Assembly: GCA_035578905.1 (NCBI GenBank)
Contig: JAQJVL010000544.1
Location: 461,403 to 525,402 of the forward strand
DNA from: Stictocephala bisonia
Lineage: Eukaryota; Arthropoda; Insecta; Hemiptera; Membracidae
DNA length: 64,000 nucleotides
Direction: 5' to 3'
This document shows positions 55,401-64,000 of the stretch, in pieces. A model generated the notes under the pieces. The model ran no database searches. It was given only the letters and a program-made list of their open reading frames with translations, and had not been told where the DNA came from. The position numbers and the translations under genes were made by a program. Each line of letters begins with the position of its first letter. Position 1 is the first letter of the stretch.

Positions 55401-55497
55401 GTGATGAGATATTTTTGTTCACAAAAGGAGAGTTGTGTATATTAGCGTCTTCAGTTTGCGAGCACTCAATGTTCAAATATTTTATTATTTCTTCCAC
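52447..55497 (-). CDS. BEL/Pao pol polyprotein lacking the integrase core
   Basis: 1016 codons. Zinc knuckles come first: CFACNKTGHKIYAC at 76-89 (CCHC) and a shorter one at 110-122. The aspartic protease follows (ALLDTGSMCELLS, DTGS 226-229), then the RT (LRTVFDASSNTSSG about 513, CDIRQMFRQIKI about 559, YVDD 636-639) and the RNase H (FSDAS with Asp 813, LPRLELCGAHLL, WCDSSVVL). At about residue 921-930 the text GHHWQLVQTFHQRIWHRW passes straight from the end of RNase H into the integrase C-terminal tail (LKIGDLVLVQ, PLGRITDVHPGPDGTVRVVT, TRPAIKVCPLP). The HHCC and DDE parts of the integrase are absent, in frame. The first ATG is not the real start: the gag frame runs into this one. Confidence 0.95.
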   Translation of the reverse strand: MEEIIKYLNIECSQTEDANIHNSPFVNKNISSRLQTQQKHALVKKVNSSHSGVSMITTQTSSQSQSGTNKHNAWQCFACNKTGHKIYACDTFKKNSPHERYELVKKHQRCFSCLGNHSSKDCQSKSTCRTCDKRHHTMLHFDVKLSRQPSRDSHTSSRPQDQHNVASRDIATTSSLFVSSADVLNCSAQNSSNSLSSSNYMVLLGTALIKLTTSQGISHVFRALLDTGSMCELLSERAANILNDKRHASNLKISGLAQNSSSTKGAMYLNLETLSGHTLANKHQFHILDKISVDLPRTRIASDVWDKVKPYTLADPSFHLPGGIDVLIGSSLLPLILTQENYSLGPHMPHVIGTHFGYILMGQAPCASTTDAAVNFSISLLSTSDDLLHSSLQRFWQQEEAPPISVKSQEEITCDEYFVKTHTHDSTGRYVVRLPFRTDPSALGLSRGTAEKRLLSLEQKFNAQPQFAQLYRSFISEYRALGHMIKIDHVDDIPHYYLPYHGVLKDSSSTTKLRTVFDASSNTSSGYSLNDILFTGRKLQTDICDIILNFRSHKIVFSCDIRQMFRQIKIHPDDQHFQLILWRDDPSAKISTFKLTTVTYGMNSSPYLAIKTLTQLAEDEGADFPQAANSLRHHTYVDDIVTGADSVEAALELQDQLIQLLGRGGFELRKWASNSNQLLDRFPSEHLETPSFLQEAQLHQFSILGMHWSPEEDCFRYSFQYQTDKLTKRSVLSLIAKLYDPCGFLAPLIMVAKCYMQLLWAQGLKWDDALPPDLADKWQLFINDTSRYLSQLKMPRAFPLAHANVIELHGFSDASECGYAAKVYFRCESSSGEVTVRQILSKTRVAPLKRVTLPRLELCGAHLLSKLINYCLGQFSHLKINELTLWCDSSVVLTWLQTPTYRLKTFVANRVAQIQEITPGHHWQLVQTFHQRIWHRWKLKYLHSLQQRSKWSTPQENLKIGDLVLVQSPTPPLTWPLGRITDVHPGPDGTVRVVTIKTPSGTYTRPAIKVCPLPLN

Positions 55498-55657
55498 ACT
55501 AGGTAAAGAGTGAGGACTAAAGTCTTCATTCGCATTAGATCAAAAACTTTCAAGTTTTTTACAGAGCTCATTGTCAAGTTTACGCAACAATAATGCAGAT
55601 AAAAGTGGGTTATTTTGAGTCACATCACATCCTAATGCCTTCAAGGCTTGTGAATGT

Positions 55658-56377
55658 TCAGTAAAAATGTTCACGAATTGACGAAGTCCCTTCAAAGATA
55701 GCAGGTAAGTCTAAGAGTTGATTGAGGTGTAGAGATTGCAACCTGCGAGTATTGTGATATCTATCTCGTAGTAAATTATAGGCCACGAGATAATTAGGTG
55801 CGGACAGAGTTAAACTTTTTACTAATGTTAAAGCATCACCTTGTAACACACTGAGTAAGTATTGGAACTTAGCCACACTGGAAAGGCTTGCATTACGATG
55901 AATCGTCGTATCAAACAGATTAATAAAACTTGTCCACGTTAGTGGATCACCAGAAAACTTTTGCAGGTCTATTTTTGGTAACCTGACTAGAGAGGATCCA
56001 GAATGTGAAACAGTACTGCTATCACTCAATGAGCTAGGTGTTTTTGGTTCGACAGGAGGAGTAAGTACCTCAATGATTGCTGTCAAATACGCAAAGAGAG
56101 TTTCAATTTCATCTTGATCGGAAGATAAAGTTTCATCTGACACACCATCGTCAGAATCAAGAGCTAAAACCCGTTGAAGGTTATTATCAAAATCAGCCTT
56201 TTTCTTTTTTATTTCATTAGAGAAGGCGTTTAGCTGTTTAACTTGTACAGAGGTTAGAGATTCAGTTTGAGTAGAGAATTCTTCTAGAATACCCTTCAAT
56301 TTATTAAAACGCACTTTGAGAAGAGTAGTTACACGTAAGTAAATAGAACTGTTAAATTCACCCATTTTGGGAGGCAT
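55658..56377 (-). pseudogene. BEL/Pao gag (frameshifted)
   Basis: The frame begins with MPPKMGEFNSSIYLRVTTLL and contains KIDLQKFSGDPLTWTSFINL, FQYLLSVLQGDALTLVKSL and YNLLRDRYHNTRRLQSLHLN, the conserved capsid text of BEL/Pao (DUF1759-type). It ends early at IREHFY because of a frameshift near 55675. In the next frame the capsid continues (IFTEHSQALKALGCDV, NPLLSALLLRKLDNEL) to an in-frame TGA near 55543, then joins the pol frame. Two small lesions thus break a single gag-pol frame. Confidence 0.85.
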
Positions 56378-57658
56378 GGTGAGATAATTAAACGATAGTT
56401 AATTACAAGAGACAACAATACAGTGATATGAACCAAAATATAAATTCATAAACATAAATTTTTTGGCATAAACAAGCTAATTATTTTGGACACACTGAGA
56501 TATGAGCTAATTAATCAACTAAAAAATAATATACAGGCCCAACTTTAATCATTAACACAGTTTCAAAGAGAGTGACACAAAACAATTTATGAGGTTTTCA
56601 AAAAACAATATTTTTCAAAGAGTAATTTTCCTTTACAAATTACAGTAATTAATAACATGAATGACAAAGGAATAATAAAAACACTAAAAGAGAATAAGTA
56701 AAACTAATTCTAAAAAAAATACCTTTTGTTAATGTAGTTAAACGTTTAAGTTATGTGGCAAACTTCAATTCAACAGGTCATAGTTGAATTTAACAATATT
56801 AAACAAAAATGCTCAAACGAGAATTGATAAAATGATAATCACTAATCAATAATAACTAACAACAATAATCCATTCAAAGAAATCAAAGTAGAAACAACAA
56901 CATGATGTGTATAACATAAAATACATTAACAAATTACTTGATTGATAAAAATCAATTATTACGATTGAACTAATTAAAATATGAATAAATACCTTTGTGA
57001 TAATTAATGACAAAGCCTACTATTTGACTGTTAATGCTGGACACTCAATGTTACTTTATAAGTGAGAAAAATAACAATTTCATATAACCTTGTTAGAATA
57101 GAAAATCTATGTCAAATTGCTATTAAAATAGAGTGAATAATTATTCTAATACAGTCATACAAAACATACAGAACACTCTACTGTATTAGTGCAACAAAGT
57201 AAAAGCAAAAATAATATAATTCATACAAAGTAAATCAATACAAGTCAAGAATGTAAACAAACAACAATGTTTATTTGACAGTTGTTGACATTTCAACCTT
57301 AGAGAGAGAGAGAGTGTCACTGGAATTTCCTGTCGTTAGTATTGATCGCCTCGCGCGGCTATATCTAGTGCAAGGGGTGAGAACAGGTTTTAGATACTTG
57401 AACTGTACATCACAACACTTAACTTTGCCAAACTGTTTCATTAGTAGAAAATAATGATTGATTGTAAAAGAAACAATTGAGTCGAAAAAATGTTTCTTTT
57501 GTTTTAAAAATTAGCAATTCAATTGAGAGAGATAATAGAGGATCAATTAATCTCTTAGTTGATTAGAGTTTTTGTTGTAATTAACACAATTAATTAAATA
57601 CAAATAAATGGCTGTTGTCCACGGATGATACAATTTATCCGGCCCGGAGGACCAAAAA

Positions 57659-58344
57659 TGTTACGGGGTGAATGATGCGGCCCGTAGGACCAGAAATGTT
57701 CAAAGAGTGAGTGCGAGTAGAGAATGTTAATAAGCACGGAGGACCACTGCTCTTCCGGAGCAGACGGGAGAATCAACTAGAGAACATTAAATAATGAATT
57801 AGAGATAATTAACTCACCACAGAGCTTGGCTGAACACTTATCCAACAGGAGTAGTTGGAGACACTTGTGGTAGTCCAGTCCACCTTTCTTGATCACAGTC
57901 CTAGAGCACTGAAGAGTAGTCGCGGAAGTACGAACGCTTCGAAAGTCCAGTAGACCGATCACGTACCGCACAAACGAAGTTCTTGAAGGTCTGGATGAGT
58001 AGCACAAGTTAGAGAAAAGTAACAAAGTTAGAGGGAGTTAGAATTTAAAGCACACAAACTACTTGGTGAGTTGGGGAAAGAGACCACGCGAGAGAGGTGT
58101 GTACACGTCGAGAGTGCCGTGCTGTCCACTGCGATCTGGGGTGAAACCGACGCCTCGCATCGCATCAGGCGAGTGTAATTCTAGACCACCAATAAGAGCT
58201 CGAGTTTTGAGGTGGCGTGATGGTTATTCTGAGGGCAGATAACCCTCTCTCTCGCTTGGTTTCGGTGAGAATGTGAAATACCAAACTTCAATTCTTATAA
58301 CTATAGAATATATGAAATATGTACACTTATCTTATTACCTAACA
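57659..58344 (-). repeat. BEL/Pao 5' LTR
   Basis: 686 bp, partner of 51623-52308; would carry the promoter for minus-strand transcription. Confidence 0.95.
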
Positions 58345-58349
58345 AAAAG

Positions 58350-59110
58350 GATATCTCAAAATTCTTTTTCTAAGGGGTAGAAATGGCCTCTCAACTTTTC
58401 CTTTTTTCCATAAGAGTAACATTGGCATTACTTTTTTAAATAATTTATATCAAACAGCTGATACAAAAAACATTAACATGACAAAAAAAGCTTGGCTATT
58501 TCCGTGTTCATTGTGAAGTGTTACATTCTTACAAGTAGTCTTCTCCAGAGAGTAAAATTATTGCAGCCGAGCCTCCAACCCTCTACCTGGTGTTGACTTT
58601 GGAACTACTAGCAACTCGTCAACTATCTGCAGATGGGTTGTTGTCTGTCCATCCGGCCCCAAACCATTGTGAGATTTGAACATTCATGGCGTTTTACTCT
58701 CTCTTCCCCACTCAACAACCAGGTAGCACATTTACAAGTAGCTGACTTCTCCCGTTTTGCAGTTGAACATAACTTGGTTTGAAAATGTATCAAGCTTACA
58801 TTTGTTTACATGTATTTCAAATTTCAACATGCTTTATTGGATAAGTATAATTATTAGCACCGCCGAGATTAGTTTTTCCCAGTGAAAAAAATTTAATTGA
58901 AACAATAGTTCTTTGCATTTAAAAAATAAATCAAGGAATAAAATTAAAATATGATGTCAGGGAGCACTAGACAACTATGTACTCATTAAAAAAAAATGTC
59001 AAGTTTAATAACATTGTATATCCATAAATAAAGCAGTAATCCTTTTTTAAAATTAACATTGCCATTAAGGAGAATCAAATTCTAAATTGTGGCAGGTGTA
59101 ACAGACTTTT
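58350..59110. other. AT-rich intergenic DNA
   Basis: A GC-richer stretch at 58560-58740 shows no recognisable protein or repeat end. Confidence 0.5.
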
Positions 59111-59249
59111 AAGGTCATTCTACTCTGACATGATTGCACTACTTTTAAGGTCATTCTACTCTGACATGATTGCACTAAAGGTCATTCTACTCTGACATGA
59201 TTGCACTACTTTTAAGGTCATTCTACTCTGACATGATTGCACTACTTTT
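59111..59249 (+). repeat. Tandem repeat, four units of 36 bp
   Basis: AAGGTCATTCTACTCTGACA + TGATTGCACTACTTTT, four copies starting at 59111, 59147, 59178 and 59214. The second lacks the final CTTTT. The copies are otherwise identical, so recent amplification. Confidence 0.95.
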
Positions 59250-61299
59250 CATCTACCTGAAGTGAATTATAGATGATTCTAAACTATAAAACTCTGGCAT
59301 CTAGAATGTCAGCAGTCTGAGCTTTTATAATGATGTGAAGGTTAAGAAATAATATGGAGAGAAGGTTAAATAAGCATTGGAGAACCACCCCGTAGTGAAG
59401 CATGAGCCGTTGGCTAGTATTTTATAAAACAACAACCAATATGTTTATACCAATTTATTTATGTATATTAAGAATCTGGTAATGGGCTGCTTATGTACTA
59501 AGAAGAGGGGAAGAAACTTCCACTAAATAGATACTCTAGTACAACCCAGAAGCGAACAGGCCAACAGGTAGGCCAAAACTAAGATTAGAACTCATGATTC
59601 CTACTTCTGGACATTAATGCAATTATACAATATACTGATAATAACTTTCCCTTTTTAATATCCCCTTTTGGTTGTCAACGTACTACTAGTCTCGATGCAA
59701 CCTACGTCATCATTAGGAACATCCTCTGTTGGGATTCGTCATAGAATTAAAATTGAGACACACAATAACACAAAACGATTAAAACACTGATTACACATTT
59801 CTCAGTTACGCAAAAGTACTTCCTTTGTGGATCGTGTACGTATGTTTTAGGTCGGCCCGGCGGCATACTCTCCACAAAGTAAATAACAACCAATAGAAGC
59901 GTATTTATTGGTTTTTGAATTAAATTTGCATCTTTCTAAACCATCAACATGCAAACATGTTACATATTCTTTCAGATTTTTTATTCCAAAACACATTTAT
60001 TGCCCTGAAAAAATATGGTTTTCCACAATACGATTTGGTTTGTAACAATCATCGTATCGTAACCCTTTAAGCGTTATTTTACAGGTGAAGACATTCTTGT
60101 GGACCATAAATTAGTTTTTGTAAAAAGTTTATTTTTATACTTTTACACAGTTAAATATGGGATCTTGATATGTCATTCTTTATGATTTTTACATTATAAA
60201 ACTCATAATAGCAACTTAAGGCCCACTATGATGGACCTTCAAGAATCTTAAAATATTCAATATAAATTATTATAATAATAAGCATGAACCATTAAGTTGA
60301 AATAGAAAAGCATGTTTTGACCCACTGACCGTAAATTTTCATTGCTACTATTGGACGGTCTCGGGATGTCGACTTTTCTGTGGTGGCTTGGCGGTTTGAG
60401 AAACAGCCATCTTAAAGGCAAAAATTCTCATGTAAAAATGTCCCTCATATTCAATAACATAGCTGCCTTTTGCAGTTGCTTACTTCTCTATGAACACTGT
60501 AAGATTTCTCTTTTCTGATCTGCATGAACATCACCACGATGAGAACAACTGACTAAGTAAGAAAAGCTAGCATACCCTCCCTCAGTTTTGAAAAACCTAG
60601 AGATAAATCTCAAATTAAAATGTAGATTCTATACTTTATCCACATTAAGTATGTAAGATGTATCCACTCCGAAAAAAATAAGATGTATCTAGGTCCAGTA
60701 GAATCTACAAATTTTAATCACGTCAAACCTAGATACATCTTAAAACCATGTAGAATTTAACTTTTACTAGTTTTTGTTAAGATCACTTTTTGTATCCTTT
60801 TTAATTGTTTCTCATTCATTGAGAAAGAAATTATTAATGCTATTGTATGATGACTCTTCAACCTACTATACAAATACGTACCACTTAATTATTCTTCCAT
60901 GCTGTATGAACTTTGAGTCAAACATAAATAATAAGAGACAGCTTCTGTAACATAACAAATAATAAGGTTAACGTACCTTTGTCGTCTTCAGCTACAAAAT
61001 TTTTTTTTACTACCAGTTTCATAGCAAGAACTCCGTGGTCACATCCACTGTACGTTGTCAAAACAGTCACATTCTGTAACATCTGTACTTGTAATTTATA
61101 CCTCAATCACATCCTCCAAGAGTGTTGATTGCAGGTGTAACTGTCAATACAAAAAATGTTGGTATTCCAGATATGTTCTCTTGTGTCTTCTCCACTGACC
61201 TCTTGTAAATGATGTCTTTTTATTGTTGTGAAGTTTGATTGTTGCTCTTTGTTTGTCGTATCCTGTAATCATGCATAAAAATCAATGATATTACACAAC
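59250..61299. other. AT-rich intergenic DNA with interlocked inverted repeats
   Basis: No gene seen. Two inverted repeats interlock between 60613 and 60742: TTAAAATGTAGATTCTA with TAGAATCTACAAATTTTAA, and TAAGATGTATCTAGGT with ACCTAGATACATCTTA. Frame 60918-61106 on the minus strand shows no known domain. Confidence 0.45.
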
Positions 61300-62060
61300 A
61301 CATTATATAAGATTTGTCCATAAATTGAGGTCTCCAATGCTTTTTCACAAGGTAAACATAATTTTATAGCAAAACTAACTACAGATTCTGAAATATTGAA
61401 TACTTAGCTGTTTTTCAATATTGTCTCCATCACGATCAATGGACATTTGGAATCGCTGAGGAAGTTTTTTTCATAAATGACTTACCACTCTCGCTGACTT
61501 ATGCAGTAAGAAATCCCTGCCTTCAGCTCTTCGTCAATTGAGAATTCCATTCTTCTCAAGTGTTGTTTCAAGTCAGGAAAGAAATAGGAGTCACTGGAGG
61601 CCAAATCAAGGCTGTATGAAGCATGGTCATTCATTTAGCATCCGAATTTAGCGATGAGATCCGTCGTGGTTCCGTTGACTTGAGGTCAGGCGTTGTCATG
61701 ATGCAAATGAATGCTAATCTTTCCTTTTTTTTGAATAACCTGACAAAATCTTGTCCACGGTAGTCTTAGATCTGTCCTTTATCTCTTCGGAAATCTCTTA
61801 CACAGTCAAAGGCTGGTCCACAAGCAAAAGTTTCTCAACTTTTGTTACCGTTTCATCCGAAACTGATGGATAGCCTGGCTGGCTGCAAACTCCCCAAACC
61901 ACTTACACATATTTTGTATGTCCATATACACTACACTCAATTGACATTGGTCAACTGGTGATGGATTTCAAAATTAGTTGACCCCTTAAACCATATAAAT
62001 CTAATCACATGCCGCAATTGAAACCTGGCGGGAGTGTTGATTTTTCCTGCCATCGTTAAT
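61300..62060 (-). pseudogene. mariner relic
   Basis: Minus-strand translation through stops and frameshifts gives QPGYPSVSDETVTKVEKLLL, then ISEEIKDRSKTTVDKIL (helix-turn-helix half). ISIHLHHDNA and ASYSLDLASSDSYFFPDLKQ follow, then HLRRMEFSIDEELKAGI (the region of catalytic Asp 2 and 3). The sequence joining the halves is deleted. TGTCCATAAATTGAGGTCTC near 61316 looks like the end of the element, but a matching opposite end was not fixed. Confidence 0.7.
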
Positions 62061-63115
62061 GGCTTCCTTTACGGATAACTCTCATATATACAATATAAAT
62101 ACTACAAATGAAAAATAGTTTCTTAATCAGCATATTACATGTAGGTACAAATACAATACAAGTGAACGTCATACAACATAAATTGACTACAATATATGTA
62201 CTGTGCCGTTTGCACATTACGATCATCTATTCGGACAGGTAAGACTTCCTCTCTGTGTGTCATTTAGTTTTTGTGTCTTTGTTTTCGTTGTTCTGTCATT
62301 TCGTTTTCTGTGTTCCTTGGCTTCGTGTGTAATGGGGAGAAGCGGGGCATTCAAGATCTTATTAAATTCTTTAAGAAGTGCCTCCTGACATCTTATCTCT
62401 GAAGAAGTTATATTTCACAGCACCGGGAGTCAAAGAAGAGGAGTTGGCCATGAGAGTGCTACTAATAGCTCTCATGACCCTATTGTTGGACATCAATCCC
62501 TTTAATGTGAACACTATTTAGTCATATGGGAGCACTGTATTCAACAGCTGAATAAACCAGAGACAGCAGTTGTATGTAGGACGTGTGTGTTGGCTCCCCA
62601 AGTTGTTTCAGCAATATTCGGCCAAGTTCAAAATTATTTTTGAAATGTGTTAATGATGGAGTATCAGATGAGGGTATTTGCCATCATATGATGGCAATGT
62701 GGCAAATCAATGATGGCAATGTCCAACTACCTTTGTCTCCCTCAAGTTCAAAATGTTCACCCAATTTTATAGTGATGTGCCAAACTGCTGTTTGAAAGAA
62801 GCCTAGCTGAAAGCAGTTGGCATCACTAAGCTGCTTATTCAAAGCAGTTTAGCTCAGCTATAGCACACATATTGGCATGTTGTTTCTGTATACCCATGTT
62901 GACTGAACATTGATTAGCCAGCTTTAAACTTGCTTTTAATTAAATTAAGATCAAATAGAATAGTTACACATACATATCAAAACAGTTACAGCAAATCTAC
63001 AAAGACAAGGCTATAAAATTTCTTGAAGATAGTTTAATAAAATTGGTGTATACCTTTCCATTAATAGAATATTTAATTCAAAGTATATCATACATAATAA
63101 CAGTGCATCTCAACA
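62061..63115. other. Intergenic DNA
   Basis: Open frames at 62203-62388 and 62583-62795 show no known domain. AAGCTGCTTATTCAAAGCAG and TTTAGCTCAGCT at 62827-62860 resemble words in the duplication that follows. Confidence 0.45.
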
Positions 63116-63117
63116 GT

Positions 63118-63530
63118 ACAAGAGAGCTGCAGACAACAACTAATATAGAAAAGCGCTTACTGTTCAATACTGTTGGTCAACCTGCTTTCTGTAACTGTTG
63201 GGCAGGGATATATGCTGCCTAAACAGTATTCTCACTCAACTGTTTAGTAGTTGAGCTGCTTACTTTAATAAACCAGCTGCTTCAGCTTATTTAGCACATC
63301 CTCAGTTAACATTTGCAGCATCGTAACAGTGCAAGAGAGCTGCAGACAGCGACTAATATAGGAACGCTTGCAGTTTAACTGCTGTTGTCCAACCTGTTTT
63401 CTGAAACTATTGGACGAGGATAGCTGCTGCCGAAAAGCAAGTATTCTCACTCAACTGTTTAGTTGCCAAGCTGCTCACTTTAATAAGCTGCTGCTTCTGA
63501 GCTGCTTAAGCTTATTTAGCAAATCTCTAC
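63118..63530 (+). repeat. Diverged tandem duplication of about 213 bp
   Basis: Two copies: AAGAGAGCTGCAGACAACAA...CTGCTTCAGCTTATTTAGCA (63120-63300) and AAGAGAGCTGCAGACAGCGA...CTGCTTAAGCTTATTTAGCA (63333-63527). Both include TATTCTCACTCAACTGTTTA. Confidence 0.8.
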
Positions 63531-63545
63531 AATACTAGCTGGGGA

Positions 63546-64000
63546 CAGGGCCGCCCAGAGACTTTTGGTGGCCCCGGGGCAAAGTTTACCATGTGGCCCC
63601 TTCCTTCACTTCAAAATAAATTAATTTAATTACTCTGATTGTCAAATATACTATAATTGATATTTTACTTTTAGCACATTCTACGATATTCTTACCATCT
63701 CTTTCGTTAGATTACTATTGTAATTAAGATTCTTGTTCATGGACGTTTTCTCAGGGCTAGCTGCGAAGCTCCGGTAAGTTTTTCTCTAATTGTCATATAC
63801 TTTTTAAACATTTCCTTAAGTATTACCGCTACAATAACATCAATCTCTTATAACAAAACTGCTTTTCTTTTATTAAATAATTAATAACGAAACAAGCAAT
63901 GCTACAGTCAGTTGCATAGACAGTTGCATAGTTGGGCGCAGCAGCTCTTCGATTGCCAGTTGAGGAGCCATCCTCGCCAATGATATTAGCTGTGGGTGAG
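63546..64000. mobile_element. Left end of a hAT-type element (cut by window end)
   Basis: CAGGGCCGCCCAGAGACTTT followed by GGTGGCCCCGGGGCAAA is the kind of terminal sequence seen in many hAT families. The other end and the 8-bp duplication lie beyond the window, so this rests on resemblance only. Confidence 0.45.

Larger units (their letters stand above)
51623..58344 (-). mobile_element. BEL/Pao LTR retrotransposon, complete with both LTRs
   Basis: Two 686-bp LTRs in direct repeat and the 5-bp duplication AAAAG (51618-51622, 58345-58349) bound a 6.7-kb element read on the minus strand. A candidate primer-binding site TGGTCCTCCGGGCCGG (complement of 57639-57654) lies next to the 5' LTR. A polypurine tract AAGGTGGCCGG adjoins the 3' LTR. 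The 5' leader (57658-56378) is unusually long, 1.28 kb. The LTRs differ at about three positions, so the insertion is young. The integrase core is missing. Confidence 0.95.

Noticed and set aside
1..64000. CRISPR arrays, tRNA or rRNA genes, bacterial operons
   Set aside because: None found. The tandem repeats here lack CRISPR spacing, and the pol III-like heads belong to SINEs.

Overview
The window is eukaryotic, AT-rich and intron-like. It looks like an insect: the element types (BEL/Pao, jockey/CR1-like LINEs, mariner, Tigger, piggyBac, hAT), the Inr+DPE core promoter in an LTR, and the BTB protein style all fit an arthropod with a large, repeat-laden genome. The species cannot be told from sequence alone.

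Host gene. One host gene on the + strand runs through the first two thirds. Six exons (2635-2833, 12854-12999, 29151-29282, 30731-30826, 36561-36738, 41217-41254) have acceptor/donor sites and matching phases (0/1, 1/0, 0/0, 0/0, 0/1, 1/stop). They join into 262 codons plus a stop. The first exon holds the C-terminal half of a BTB/POZ domain of the insect transcription-factor type; a basic Lys/Pro-rich exon and an acidic Pro-rich tail follow. The N-terminal half of the BTB lies upstream of the window. No zinc finger is seen.

Mobile elements. The introns and the 3' flank are packed with mobile DNA, much of it nested. From 14.5 to 27.9 kb a minus-strand LINE (14520-17990) carries a minisatellite inserted in its coding region. 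Next to it a second minus-strand LINE is split by a 5'-truncated LINE (18121-20482, 12-bp TSD) and by a solo LTR (20675-27149, 4-bp TSD). That LTR is itself split by a 4.5-kb LINE (22325-26864, 4-bp TSD). This innermost LINE is the main discovery: between an SGNH-esterase fragment and the endonuclease/RT it encodes a macro (ADP-ribose-binding) domain resembling the OARD1/TARG1 class.

From 30.4 to 33.2 kb there are three fold-back insertions with long inverted arms; two have 12-14 bp target duplications. They carry a motif resembling a hammerhead-ribozyme core (CTGAWGA-hairpin-GAAAC), and degenerate relatives lie elsewhere in the window. Further along are an internally deleted LINE joining SGNH to RT (37.5-39.1 kb), a hAT MITE (39.5-40.4 kb), a mariner (41.5-42.4 kb), a hAT element split by a Tigger (42.5-46.2 kb) and a piggyBac relic (50.6-51.4 kb). 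A young BEL/Pao element (51.6-58.3 kb; LTRs differ at only about three sites) has lost its integrase core. A mariner relic and the left end of another hAT close the window.

Most transposon genes are broken. The longest intact frames are the macro-domain ORF, the LINE RT ORF (781 aa) and the Pao pol ORF (1016 aa).
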